Source: Gallaecimonas sp. GXIMD4217 | GTDB taxonomy: Bacteria > Pseudomonadota > Gammaproteobacteria > Enterobacterales > Gallaecimonadaceae | NCBI RefSeq assembly: GCF_038087665.1 | Contig: NZ_CP149925.1 | Coordinates: 2,852,870 to 2,916,869, forward strand | Direction of reading: 5' to 3' | Length of the DNA: 64,000 nucleotides | Shown here: one piece after another, positions 40,182 through 48,352 of the stretch | Numbering within the stretch: position 1 is the first letter of the stretch | Layout: each line of letters opens with the position of its first letter | Notes under the pieces: model-generated | Told to the model about the DNA's origin: nothing | Database searches by the model: none | Seen by the model: the letters and a program-made list of their open reading frames with translations, nothing else | Position numbers and translations under genes: made by a program

Positions 40182-41185
40182 CAGGGACGGGGTACGAAGC
40201 CCAGCACCTCATAGACCTGCTTCAGGGTGGCCTGGGCCCGGGCCTGGGCCTGCTCGGCGCCACGCTTCATGATGGCGTCCAGGGTCGGCCTGTCTTCACG
40301 CAGCTCGCGGAAGCGGGCCTGGACCGGCTCGATAAGGTCGACCACGGCGTCGGCCACGTCGGTCTTGAGGTGGCCGTACATCTTGTCGCTGTACTCGGCC
40401 TCGATCTCCGGCAGGCTCTTGCCGGTGATGGCGCTGAGGATACCCATCAGGTTGGACACCCCTGGCTTGTTGTCGACATCGAAGGCCACGCGCGGCGGCT
40501 CTTCGGAGTCGGTGACAGCGCGTTTGATCTTCTTGGCGATCTTCTTGGGCTCTTCCAGCAGACCGATGAAGTTGCCCTGGTTCTCGTCGGACTTGGACAT
40601 CTTCTTGGTGGGATCCTGCAGGCTCATGATGCGGGCGCCAACCTTGGGGATGAAGGGCTCCGGCACCTTGAAGATCTCGCCGTAGAGGTTGTTGAAGCGG
40701 GTGGCCACGTCCCGTGACAGCTCCAGGTGCTGCTTCTGGTCGTTGCCCACCGGCACCTGGTCGGCGCCGTACAGCAGGATGTCCGCCGCCATCAGTGCCG
40801 GGTAGGTGAACAGACCGGCGTTGATGTTGTCGGCGAAACGGGCGGACTTGTCCTTGAACTGGGTCATGCGGCTCAGTTCGCCGAACTGGGTGTAGCAGTT
40901 CAGGATCCAGGCCAGCTGGGTATGCTCGGGCACGTGGCTCTGTACGAACACGGTGGAACGCTCGGGATCGATGCCGCAGGCCAGGTACAGGGCCAGGCTG
41001 TCCAGGCTCGCCTCATACAGGCTCCTGGGATCCTGGCGCACGGTGATGGCGTGCAGATCGACGATGCAGTAGAGGCAATCATATTCATCTTGCATCCGGT
41101 CCCACTGCCGCAGGGCACCAAGATAGTTCCCCAGGGTCAGTTGGCCGGAGGGCTGGGCGCCACTCAAGACGATAGGCTTGGACAT
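40181..41185 (-). CDS. trpS: Tryptophanyl-tRNA synthetase
   Basis: A 334-residue class I synthetase (E. coli also 334). The HIGH-equivalent is [16 protein letters not shown] and the KMSKS loop is [18 protein letters not shown], GDxTQ-like [14 protein letters not shown] and [11 protein letters not shown] are typical. The ATG at 41185 is chosen because it gives [14 protein letters not shown]; an upstream extension is in gph. It is coupled to gph (17 bases) and pabA (ATGA). Confidence 0.97.
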   Translation of the reverse strand: MSKPIVLSGAQPSGQLTLGNYLGALRQWDRMQDEYDCLYCIVDLHAITVRQDPRSLYEASLDSLALYLACGIDPERSTVFVQSHVPEHTQLAWILNCYTQFGELSRMTQFKDKSARFADNINAGLFTYPALMAADILLYGADQVPVGNDQKQHLELSRDVATRFNNLYGEIFKVPEPFIPKVGARIMSLQDPTKKMSKSDENQGNFIGLLEEPKKIAKKIKRAVTDSEEPPRVAFDVDNKPGVSNLMGILSAITGKSLPEIEAEYSDKMYGHLKTDVADAVVDLIEPVQARFRELREDRPTLDAIMKRGAEQAQARAQATLKQVYEVLGFVPRP

Positions 41186-41202
41186 GCTCTGATTACCTCT
41201 AT

Positions 41203-41868
41203 TCAGTTCGAAATGGGAAGACCGGGGAGCCGTCGCAGCTCGGTGACGGCATCGAGCACCCAGTCTGGCTCGCAAAGACGGATATCTTCCCCGTAGTTGT
41301 AACCGGCCGTCAAGCCGGCGCTGGCGCATCCGGCCGCCTTGGCGGCCTGGATGTCGTTCCTGGAATCCCCCACCATCAACAGCTGCTCCGGGGTCAGTTG
41401 CCATTGCTCACACAAATGCAGCAGCGGCGCCGGGTGGGGTTTCTTTTCGGCCAGGTCGTCGCCGGCCAATACCAACTCGAAGTACTGGGCCAGATCCAGG
41501 CCGGCCAGCAGCGGCTCGGTAAAACGCCTGGCCTTGTTGGTGATCAGGGCCAGGCGGATGCCCTGGCCGTGCAAGTCCGCCAGCAGCTCCCGCACGCCCT
41601 GGTAGGGCCGGGTGCCGGACACCAGATGAGCCCGGTAATGGATCTGGAAGCTGTCCAGTCCCTGCTCGAACAGGCCGGCGTCGGGCTCCCCGCCCAGAGC
41701 ACGTTTGACCAGGGTCGAAATGCCATTGCCGACCCAGTGGCCCACCTGGGCCTGGCTCTGGGTGTCCCTGCCCAGCTCCGCCAGCATGGCGTTGGTGGCC
41801 TGGGCTAGGGCGGGCAGGGAGTCGACCAGGGTGCCGTCCAGATCGAAGGCGATGTAGCGGTAGCTCAT
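41203..41868 (-). CDS. gph: Phosphoglycolate phosphatase
   Basis: A 221-residue HAD hydrolase. Motif I is [10 protein letters not shown], motif II is ALITNK, and motifs III/IV are KPHPAPLL and [16 protein letters not shown]. It removes phosphate from 2-phosphoglycolate formed in DNA repair. Its ATG overlaps the rpe stop (ATGA), keeping the rpe-gph-trpS order of E. coli. Confidence 0.95.
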   Translation of the reverse strand: MSYRYIAFDLDGTLVDSLPALAQATNAMLAELGRDTQSQAQVGHWVGNGISTLVKRALGGEPDAGLFEQGLDSFQIHYRAHLVSGTRPYQGVRELLADLHGQGIRLALITNKARRFTEPLLAGLDLAQYFELVLAGDDLAEKKPHPAPLLHLCEQWQLTPEQLLMVGDSRNDIQAAKAAGCASAGLTAGYNYGEDIRLCEPDWVLDAVTELRRLPGLPISN

Positions 41869-42536
41869 TTCACCTCGGCCAGCTCGGCGCGCATGGCGTC
41901 GATGACGGCCTTGTAGTCGGGCTGGCCGAAGATGGCGGAGCCGGCCACGAACATGTCGGCACCGGCGGCAGCGATCTCGCGGATGTTGTCTACCTTGACG
42001 CCGCCGTCGATCTCCAGGCGGATGTCATGGCCGCTGGCCTCGATGCGGCGACGGGCCTCGCGCAGCTTGTCCAGGGTGCCGGGGATGAAGCTCTGGCCGC
42101 CGAAGCCAGGGTTGACGGACATCAGCAGGATCACGTCCAGCTTGTCCATCACGTGATCGAGATAATGCAGGGGCGTGGACGGATTGAACACCAGGCCGGC
42201 CTTGCAGCCCTGCTCCTTGATCAGACCCAGGGTACGATCGATATGCTCCGAGGCTTCCGGGTGGAAGGTGATGTAGCTGGCACCGGCCTTGGCGAAGTCG
42301 GGAATGATGCGATCCACCGGCTTGATCATCAGGTGCACGTCTATGGGGGCCGTCACGCCGTGGTTGCGCAGGGCATCGCAGACCAGGGGGCCTATGGTGA
42401 GGTTGGGCACATAGTGGTTGTCCATGACGTCGAAGTGCACCACGTCGGCACCGGCGGCCAGCACATTGTCCACCTCCTCGCCAAGTCGAGCAAAGTCGGC
42501 GGACAGGATGGAGGGGGCGATCAGGAAATCTTTCAT
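41865..42536 (-). CDS. rpe: Ribulose-phosphate 3-epimerase
   Basis: A 223-residue TIM barrel very close to E. coli Rpe. It starts [21 protein letters not shown] and has [33 protein letters not shown] and EIDGGVK. It interconverts ribulose and xylulose 5-phosphate in the pentose phosphate pathway. I start at the ATG at 42536; a GTG five codons upstream is also in frame. In E. coli dam lies directly upstream; here an amidotransferase, gabD and others intervene. Confidence 0.97.
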   Translation of the reverse strand: MKDFLIAPSILSADFARLGEEVDNVLAAGADVVHFDVMDNHYVPNLTIGPLVCDALRNHGVTAPIDVHLMIKPVDRIIPDFAKAGASYITFHPEASEHIDRTLGLIKEQGCKAGLVFNPSTPLHYLDHVMDKLDVILLMSVNPGFGGQSFIPGTLDKLREARRRIEASGHDIRLEIDGGVKVDNIREIAAAGADMFVAGSAIFGQPDYKAVIDAMRAELAEVK

Positions 42537-42572
42537 TTTTAGGGGTTCCACGGCGGTTTGGGCGCCGTCATT

Positions 42573-43268
42573 TTATAACCAGTCGGCCAGCAGAGAAAAC
42601 AGCAGTGGCCCCTGATGTGATCTGGCCAGGCTGGCCAGGGCCTGTCGATAGGCCGTTTCGCCGATCTCGGCGCGGCGTTTCTCCAGCAAGGCGGCCAGGT
42701 AGTCACTACTGAACTCCGGATGCGGCTGCATCGTCAGGATCTGCTTGCCATAACGAAGGCCGGCGTAGGGACAGGACTCGTGACGCAGCCAGACTTGGCC
42801 GCCGCTGGGCAGGCTTTGCACCTGATCCCGGTGGCTGGCCAGCAGCCGCAAGGTGGCGGGTAGGCTCAGGCCTGGCAGCACGGCCTCACGGCGATAATCC
42901 AGGGCCCCCAGCTGCCAGCCCTGTGTGGCACGCGCCACCCGGGCCCCATGGAGCCTGGCGATAAGCTGATGGCCGAAGCAGATCCCCAGCAGCTGCTGCC
43001 CTTGGCCGATGCGGGCTTCCAGCCAGTCCAGCAACCTCAGCAGCCAGGGCTCATCGGCAAAGGCATCGGCCTTGGAGCCGGTCACCAGCACCAGTTCGAA
43101 CCGCTCATCCAGTGGCGGCAGGGTGCCCAGCACGGCATTGCAGCTATGGACCTCGCAACCCGGCCATGCCGATAGCGCCCGACGCATCATCAGTGCATAG
43201 CTGCCATGCTTCCCCGCCAGGGCCCGGGGCAGCACGTCACAATCCATGATCAGCAGCGACCTCGTCAT
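42573..43268 (-). CDS. Class I glutamine amidotransferase-like protein
   Basis: About 231 residues. The nucleophile elbow is LLGICFGHQLIARLHG and the His-Glu pair is in MQPHPEFSSDY, so the triad is complete. LLIMDCDVLPR opens it. The type is GMP-synthase/YfeJ-like and stands alone without a synthase partner. Start choice is uncertain between 43268 and 43280. It is divergent from gabD (57 bases), which could hint at gamma-glutamyl or GABA metabolism, and it leads directly into rpe at 36 bases on the same strand. Confidence 0.82.
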   Translation of the reverse strand: MTRSLLIMDCDVLPRALAGKHGSYALMMRRALSAWPGCEVHSCNAVLGTLPPLDERFELVLVTGSKADAFADEPWLLRLLDWLEARIGQGQQLLGICFGHQLIARLHGARVARATQGWQLGALDYRREAVLPGLSLPATLRLLASHRDQVQSLPSGGQVWLRHESCPYAGLRYGKQILTMQPHPEFSSDYLAALLEKRRAEIGETAYRQALASLARSHQGPLLFSLLADWL

Positions 43269-43325
43269 TGAGCCCCCCATTGCCCCTTGCTACCTTTGAA
43301 AAATGCCGATTAAAGGAAACTTCTC

Positions 43326-44774
43326 ATGCATTTAGAGGATAGCGAACTGCTGCGCAGCAAGGCCTATGTCAACGGCCGTTGGCTGGATGCCGATACCCGA
43401 GCGTCGGTCATGGATCCGGCCACCGGCCAGGAGCTGGCCCAGGTGCCCATGCTGGGTGAAGAAGCCGTCCAGCAGGCCATCGACGCCGCCGAGCTGGCCT
43501 TTCACGGCTGGCGCACCCTCAGCGGCCATGAGCGCGCCAGGCGCCTGTACCGCTGGTATGAACTGATGCATGAGCATTTGGGCGATCTGGCACAGATCAT
43601 GACGGCCGAGCAGGGCAAGCCCCTGGCCGAGGCCAAGGGCGAGATCCGCTACGCCGCCTCCTTCGTGCAGTGGTTCGCCGAGGAAGCCAAGCGCAGTTAC
43701 GGCGATATCATCCCTTCCCCGCGGCCCGGCCAAAAGCTGCTGGTCAGCCGCGAGCCGGTTGGCGTGGTGGCCGCCATTACCCCCTGGAACTTCCCGGCCG
43801 CCATGATCACCCGCAAGGTGGCGCCGGCCCTGGCCGCCGGCTGCACCGCCGTGGTCAAGCCGGCCCTGGAAACCCCGCTCAGCGCCCTGGCATTGGCGGA
43901 GCTGGCCGAGCGGGCCGGGATCCCGGCCGGCGTCTTCAACGTGGTCACGGGGGACGCCGAAGTCATCGGCAAGGTGCTGACCTCCAGCGCCAAGGTACGC
44001 AAGCTGTCCTTCACCGGTTCGACCCGTATCGGCAGCCTGCTGATGGCGGCCTGCGCCCCCGACATCAAGAAGCTTTCCCTGGAGCTGGGCGGTAACGCCC
44101 CCTTTATTGTCTTCGACGACGCCGATTTGGACGCGGCCATTGAGGGGGTGATGGCGGCCAAGTTTCGCAATGCCGGCCAGACCTGCGTCTGCGCCAATCG
44201 CATCTACGTACAGGATCGCATCTACGACGACTTTGCCGAGCGCCTGGCCATCGCCATGAATACCCTGACCCTTGGCAAGGGTACCGAGCCCGGCGTCACC
44301 ACGGGCCCCCTGATCAACCAGGCCGCCGTCGACAAGGTCCGGGCCCATATCGCCGACGCCACCAGCAAGGGAGCCAACATCCGGCTGGGCGGCCAAGCCC
44401 ACGAGAAGGGCCCGCTGTTTTTCCAGCCGACCCTGTTGACGGACATGAACAAGGAGATGCGCATCGCCGCCGAGGAAACCTTCGGCCCGGTGGCGCCACT
44501 GTTCCGATTCATCGATGAGGCGGACGCCATCGCCGCCGCCAACGACAGCCCCTTCGGACTGGCAGCCTATTTCTATACCACCGACCTGGCGCGGGCGTTC
44601 AGGGTCGCCGATGCCCTCGAGTCCGGCATGGTGGGCGTCAACACCGGCCTGGTATCCAACGAAGTGGCCCCCTTTGGTGGCGTCAAGGCATCTGGCCTGG
44701 GACGGGAAGGCTCCAAGTACGGCATGGAGGAATATCAGGAGCTCAAGTACATCTGCCTGGATGGCCTTGGCTAG
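43326..44774 (+). CDS. gabD: Succinate-semialdehyde dehydrogenase
   Basis: A 482-residue aldehyde dehydrogenase. It contains ITPWNFPAAMITRKVAPALAAG, VKPALETPLSALALAELAE, the catalytic Glu in LELGGNAPFIVFDDAD and the catalytic Cys in RNAGQTCVCANRIYVQ. The ending GGVKASGLGREGSKYGMEEYQ is typical of GabD. It oxidises succinic semialdehyde to succinate, the last step of GABA and putrescine catabolism. No gabT is adjacent. A terminator follows at 44838. Confidence 0.93.
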   Translation: MHLEDSELLRSKAYVNGRWLDADTRASVMDPATGQELAQVPMLGEEAVQQAIDAAELAFHGWRTLSGHERARRLYRWYELMHEHLGDLAQIMTAEQGKPLAEAKGEIRYAASFVQWFAEEAKRSYGDIIPSPRPGQKLLVSREPVGVVAAITPWNFPAAMITRKVAPALAAGCTAVVKPALETPLSALALAELAERAGIPAGVFNVVTGDAEVIGKVLTSSAKVRKLSFTGSTRIGSLLMAACAPDIKKLSLELGGNAPFIVFDDADLDAAIEGVMAAKFRNAGQTCVCANRIYVQDRIYDDFAERLAIAMNTLTLGKGTEPGVTTGPLINQAAVDKVRAHIADATSKGANIRLGGQAHEKGPLFFQPTLLTDMNKEMRIAAEETFGPVAPLFRFIDEADAIAAANDSPFGLAAYFYTTDLARAFRVADALESGMVGVNTGLVSNEVAPFGGVKASGLGREGSKYGMEEYQELKYICLDGLG

Positions 44775-44803
44775 CAACTGAGTGAATTACCGCCAATTAG
44801 ACT

Positions 44804-44816
44804 TTGGTCTTACCAA
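44804..44816. promoter_or_regulatory. PdhR/LldR-like operator copy 1
   Basis: TTGGTCTTACCAA is an inverted repeat TTGGT-N3-ACCAA, the core recognised by FadR-type GntR regulators such as PdhR and LldR. It lies just after gabD and recurs exactly at 44991. Confidence 0.4.
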
Positions 44817-44837
44817 ACGTTTTCCTTGTTAATGATG

Positions 44838-44870
44838 GGTGAACTCAAACCTCCGAGTTCACCTTTTCTT
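44838..44870 (+). terminator. Intrinsic terminator of gabD
   Basis: GGTGAACTC and GAGTTCACC form a 9-bp stem with an 8-base loop, followed by TTTTCTT. Confidence 0.85.
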
Positions 44871-44990
44871 AACCACAAGCCATGAAACACAACAGCCAAC
44901 GCCGACCAGCTCACGGTTTTCATATTTCTGCTTGATTACGAAATTCCTCATCCGTAGATTCGAAGGTTCCACCTCATCCGAATGGGTAAG

Positions 44991-45009
44991 TTGGTCTTAC
45001 CAATATAAT
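44991..45009 (+). promoter_or_regulatory. PdhR/LldR-like operator copy 2 abutting a -10 box
   Basis: The same 13 bases TTGGTCTTACCAA are directly joined to TATAAT (45004-45009), about 28 bases before the GTG of the TorF-type gene. A repressor bound here would block RNA polymerase. PdhR responds to pyruvate and LldR to lactate, so central-carbon control is predicted. The regulator gene is not in the window. Confidence 0.5.
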
Positions 45010-45036
45010 TAGTAATTTAGATGTGAGGACAACGAC

Positions 45037-45714
45037 GTGAGCAAGTTTTACACTCCGTTAGTCTTGGCCCTGGGCCTGACTTCCTATGCCCAGGCAACTG
45101 AAAGTCAGTTTGTCGACAACCTGGAAGTGACCAACACCCTGACCTTTGCCAACAACTATGTGACCCGTGGTATCAGCGGCTCTTCCAACGAGCCCGTGAT
45201 CCAGGGTGCCATGGATGTCGCCCACAGCTCTGGCGCCTATGCCGGTGTCTGGGCCACCAGCGGTGATGCCAGAGGTGAGATCGACTGGTACGCCGGTTAC
45301 GTCTATGAACTCAACGAAGATTTTGCACTGGATGTCGGTGCCGCCCGCTTCTACTACCCGGGAGAGACCGGCCACCAGACCGAAGGTTATGTCACCCTGA
45401 TGACGCCCTGGGTCAAGGTGACCGCGCGCCATGACTGGCAGTATGGCCACAACTACTACGAGCTGAACAAGGCCATCCCCCTGGCCGATCGTCTCGATAT
45501 GCAGCTGCACCTGGGTTACAAGAACTATGGTGAGAAGAAGTACGAGACCAGCCACTGGGCCTACGGCAAGGAATACGCCGATGCCTCCGTCAAGTTTGGT
45601 TACAAGCTGAGCGACAAGCACACCGTTTTCGCCGGCTACAGCTGGCACGAAGACGACAACGACGACCACGCCACCGAAGGCAAGGTCCTGCTCGGCATCA
45701 CCGCCAGCTTCTAA
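45037..45714 (+). CDS. TorF family putative outer-membrane porin
   Basis: A 225-residue protein with a signal peptide (MSKFYTPLVLALGLTSYAQA). The rest is a beta-strand pattern of alternating residues: TNTLTFANNYVTRGISGSSNEPVIQG is the Gcw_chp/TorF opening, and the C-terminus ends in Phe (LLGITASF), as outer-membrane barrels do. The start is GTG at 45037, with GAGG upstream. Codons differ from the very GC-rich neighbours, more like highly expressed genes. The substrate is unknown. It stands alone between two terminators. Confidence 0.85.
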   Translation: MSKFYTPLVLALGLTSYAQATESQFVDNLEVTNTLTFANNYVTRGISGSSNEPVIQGAMDVAHSSGAYAGVWATSGDARGEIDWYAGYVYELNEDFALDVGAARFYYPGETGHQTEGYVTLMTPWVKVTARHDWQYGHNYYELNKAIPLADRLDMQLHLGYKNYGEKKYETSHWAYGKEYADASVKFGYKLSDKHTVFAGYSWHEDDNDDHATEGKVLLGITASF

Positions 45715-45733
45715 CGTTGTGAGGCAAGACGAA

Positions 45734-45759
45734 AACGGCGCCCTGGGGCGCCGTTTTTT
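45734..45759 (+). terminator. Intrinsic terminator of the TorF-type gene
   Basis: CGGCGCCC-TG-GGGCGCCG forms an 8-bp stem preceded by AAAA and followed by six T. Confidence 0.9.
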
Positions 45760-45760
45760 G

Positions 45761-45790
45761 TTGGCGACAAAGTAGTCAGATTGTTATACT
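45761..45790 (+). promoter_or_regulatory. Sigma-70-type promoter of the 91-residue gene
   Basis: TTGGCG (45761-45766) and TATACT (45785-45790) are 18 bases apart. They start right after the preceding terminator and end 31 bases before the GTG of the next gene. Confidence 0.55.
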
Positions 45791-45821
45791 CGTACACAAC
45801 TTTGTCACCCTGGAGTCAGAC

Positions 45822-46097
45822 GTGCAGTTTGCAAAGCGGCTGATGGGACCGGCCTTACTGTCCCTGTGCGCCCTGATGGTCAATTCATCTAGCGATGAGC
45901 AGGTACTGCTGTATGCCTGCAGTTGTGTACAGCCGGGTCAGGCCGGAGTTTGCAGTGACCGCCAGGAAGTGAGTTGGGGACAATGGTTCAGTGGCAACAG
46001 TCGCTCCACCCAGATGCACTTTCTTGATCTGCTGGAACTGCTGAACCGCAGCACCTCCGGCAAGGAACGCAATGCCCGCTTCTCCCACCAAGGCTAA
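45822..46097 (+). CDS. Small hypothetical protein with N-terminal hydrophobic segment
   Basis: A 91-residue protein with GTG start at 45822. It opens MQFAKRLMGPALLSLCALMV, possibly a signal peptide or anchor, then has YACSCVQPGQAGVCSD with three closely spaced Cys and the polar HFLDLLELLNRSTSGKERN. I do not recognise a family. The Cys pattern could bind metal or form disulphides in the periplasm. It overlaps the DUF2970 gene by 26 bases, so the two are one operon. Confidence 0.65.
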   Translation: MQFAKRLMGPALLSLCALMVNSSSDEQVLLYACSCVQPGQAGVCSDRQEVSWGQWFSGNSRSTQMHFLDLLELLNRSTSGKERNARFSHQG

Positions 46098-46269
46098 GCG
46101 CAGCCTGCTGCTCAGTGTGGCCGGCGCCTTGTTCGGCGTGCAGAGCAGCGCCCGCCATTCCCAGGACTTCCAGTCCAGTTCCGCCCTGCCCTATATCCTT
46201 GCCGGCATCATCGGCGTTGTCACCTTTGTGGTGGGCCTGATGCTGGTGGTCAAGCTGGTCCTGGCTTAA
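46072..46269 (+). CDS. DUF2970 family membrane protein
   Basis: A 65-residue protein. A short basic N-terminus (TKAKRSLLLSVAGALFGVQSS) leads into DFQSSSALPYILAGIIGVVTFVVGLMLVV, one membrane helix. AFGVQS, then DFQ and PYILAGI is the DUF2970 pattern. The function is unknown. It overlaps the convergent dam gene by 4 bases. The weak initiation site fits coupling to the upstream gene. Confidence 0.85.
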   Translation: MPASPTKAKRSLLLSVAGALFGVQSSARHSQDFQSSSALPYILAGIIGVVTFVVGLMLVVKLVLA

Positions 46270-47078
46270 CCCGGGTACAGCGCCAGCAATTCATCCACCT
46301 TCTGCCGACCGGCGCCGTTACGGCTGATGGTCCGTTTTACCTGCACCACATCCAGCTCGGCCCCCTGGTAAAGCAGCCGGGTCAATGGCGTGTCGTGGTT
46401 GGAAATCAACACGGGTACGCCGCGGGCGGCGGTTTCCCTGGCCTTGTCTGCCAGCCCTTCCTGGTCCTTCAGGCTGAAGCCGTGACTGGCATAGCTGGTG
46501 AAGTAGGCCGACGTAGACAGGGGGGCATAAGGGGGATCGCAGTAGATCACGGCGCCGTCTTTGGCCGAGTCCATGCATGTATCGTAACCCCGGGAGGTAA
46601 AGGTGGCCTTGCGCGCCTTCTCGGCAAAAAACCACATTTCCTCTTCCGGAAAATAGGGCCTCTTATAGGAGCCAAAGGGAACGTTGAAACCACCTTGACG
46701 GTTGTAACGGCACAGGCCATTGAATCCATGGCGGTTCATGTAGAGAAAAAGCTGGCTGCGTCTGTAACTGTCTCTACTGGCATTGAACTCGTTGCGCAGC
46801 TGATAGTAACAATGGCGATCGTTATATTCGGAGCGGAACAGCTCGCGGCTGTCACGGATGAACTTTGCCGGAGCCCTGGCCAGGTGCCTGTACAGGTTGA
46901 TGAGATCCTGGTTGATGTCGTTGAGCACGTAGCGTTCAAAATCGCTATTCAGGAATACCGAGGCCGCCCCCACGAAGGGTTCGACCAATACGTCGGCTTC
47001 GGGAAGGCGACGACAGATATCCTCGGCCAGCGAGTATTTTCCGCCGGCCCATTTCAGAAAAGCGCGGTGTTTTTTCAT
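46266..47078 (-). CDS. dam: DNA adenine methylase (GATC)
   Basis: A 270-residue methylase (E. coli 278). The SAM-binding FLKWAGGKY near the N-terminus, the FVGAASVF block, and the catalytic DPPYAPLS are all in the Dam order. The target-recognition region SRDSYRRSQLFLYMNRHGFNGLCRYNRQGGFNVPFG is well conserved. It methylates GATC for mismatch repair and replication timing. It lies at the end of aroK-aroB-damX-dam. Confidence 0.96.
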   Translation of the reverse strand: MKKHRAFLKWAGGKYSLAEDICRRLPEADVLVEPFVGAASVFLNSDFERYVLNDINQDLINLYRHLARAPAKFIRDSRELFRSEYNDRHCYYQLRNEFNASRDSYRRSQLFLYMNRHGFNGLCRYNRQGGFNVPFGSYKRPYFPEEEMWFFAEKARKATFTSRGYDTCMDSAKDGAVIYCDPPYAPLSTSAYFTSYASHGFSLKDQEGLADKARETAARGVPVLISNHDTPLTRLLYQGAELDVVQVKRTISRNGAGRQKVDELLALYPG

Positions 47079-47116
47079 GTTTCGGATGTGCTCAAGTGCA
47101 GACCGTCATTCTAACG

Positions 47117-48337
47117 TTATCCCTGTGGCTTTACCGCAATTTCTGCCATCACCTTCTCTCCGGACTTGATCCAGGCACCGGCTTTTCGGAAACGCTCGGG
47201 AAGGGCCGCCAGGGCAGCCCTGGCTGACGCCTTGTCGGGGTAGTCACCATAGATCACCACATACCAGGGCTGACCATTTCGCCTGGCTTCATAGAGATAC
47301 CAACCGGTTACCCCGGAACCCTGCATGGACTCGCGAAGTCCTTTTTCCTGGGTACCGGCTGCCAGCTGCAGGGTGTAATGGTCGCCGGCGATGGAGAAGG
47401 CAGGCTTGGCTGGGGCCTCGGGCTCGGGCAGAGACACCTCTTGCTCCCCTTCCGATGACGCCGGTTCAATAAGCTCAACAACGCCGTCATCGACCGCCAT
47501 AACGATTTGAGGAGCCACGGACTCGGCGGCCGCTTGGTCCCCCACTTCCTCGCTGATGGCGCTGCCTGCTGTCGGCTCAGGATCCGCAACCTCTGGTTGG
47601 GGCTGCTCTGGGGCCTGCTCGACGGTGACGGTCCGCTCCTGTTCAGCCTGGAGATCGGCAGGGTGGACCTCTGCAGCCCGGGCTGGAGCTTCAACGGGTT
47701 TAGGTGACGGTGACAGGACGATCGGGACCGGGACCGCTTCGGGCGTAGGGGGCTGTGAATACGTCAGGTACAGCATGAGCCCCATCACCACCAGCACCAG
47801 GGGCGCCATGAGCCAGGGCTTGATTGGCCTGGCTGCTGCCGCATCTGAGGGAAGGGCCGGCGCACCCGTACCAAGCACCACCATACCTTTTTGGCCGCAG
47901 GCGTTGATAAAGTTCGCCGAAGCCGGCCCCAGCATGAGCAGCCTGCAATCGCCCCCCTGGCTGAGCAGCCAGCGCCTGAGTGCCAGTAGCTCATCAATGA
48001 ACTCGGTTGGCAGTACATCCACCACTTCGATGATGGCCAGCACTTGGGAGCCGCCCCCCATGCGGGCATAGCTGTCCAAGAGGCTGTCATCGGGGTTGAA
48101 CAGGGGGTCGCTGAACCATTGCGCCAAAAGTTCGGAGCGAAGCTTGCGCACCCCGCTGCCTTTAGCGGCCTTGATCAGTGCCGCATTGCACTGGGTTGGG
48201 AGGACATCGACCAGACGGCCGAACAGATGTTGGCGTTCTTCTCTCTGGCCGGAAACAAAGGCAACGGGATCACGCCCATAATGCAGCAAGTACTTGAGGC
48301 GCGAATACCAATCCACGGTATCGGTGGCTGCCGTCAT
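47117..48337 (-). CDS. damX: Cell-division protein DamX (SPOR domain)
   Basis: A 406-residue protein. The N-terminal cytoplasmic part (1-170) is followed by one membrane helix near 173-193 (PWLMAPLVLVVMGLMLYLTY), a long Pro/Glu-rich periplasmic linker, and a C-terminal SPOR domain near 320-400 (HYTLQLAAGTQEKGLRE, WYVVIYGDYPDKASARAALA). SPOR binds denuded peptidoglycan at the septum. Order and length match E. coli DamX (428). Confidence 0.93.
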   Translation of the reverse strand: MTAATDTVDWYSRLKYLLHYGRDPVAFVSGQREERQHLFGRLVDVLPTQCNAALIKAAKGSGVRKLRSELLAQWFSDPLFNPDDSLLDSYARMGGGSQVLAIIEVVDVLPTEFIDELLALRRWLLSQGGDCRLLMLGPASANFINACGQKGMVVLGTGAPALPSDAAAARPIKPWLMAPLVLVVMGLMLYLTYSQPPTPEAVPVPIVLSPSPKPVEAPARAAEVHPADLQAEQERTVTVEQAPEQPQPEVADPEPTAGSAISEEVGDQAAAESVAPQIVMAVDDGVVELIEPASSEGEQEVSLPEPEAPAKPAFSIAGDHYTLQLAAGTQEKGLRESMQGSGVTGWYLYEARRNGQPWYVVIYGDYPDKASARAALAALPERFRKAGAWIKSGEKVMAEIAVKPQG

Positions 48338-48352
48338 TGTTCACCATTAGCC

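Noticed and set aside
44881-44934. 17-codon open frame starting ATGAAACAC after gabD
   Set aside because: No ribosome binding site and no recognisable content; it lies between a terminator and a promoter.
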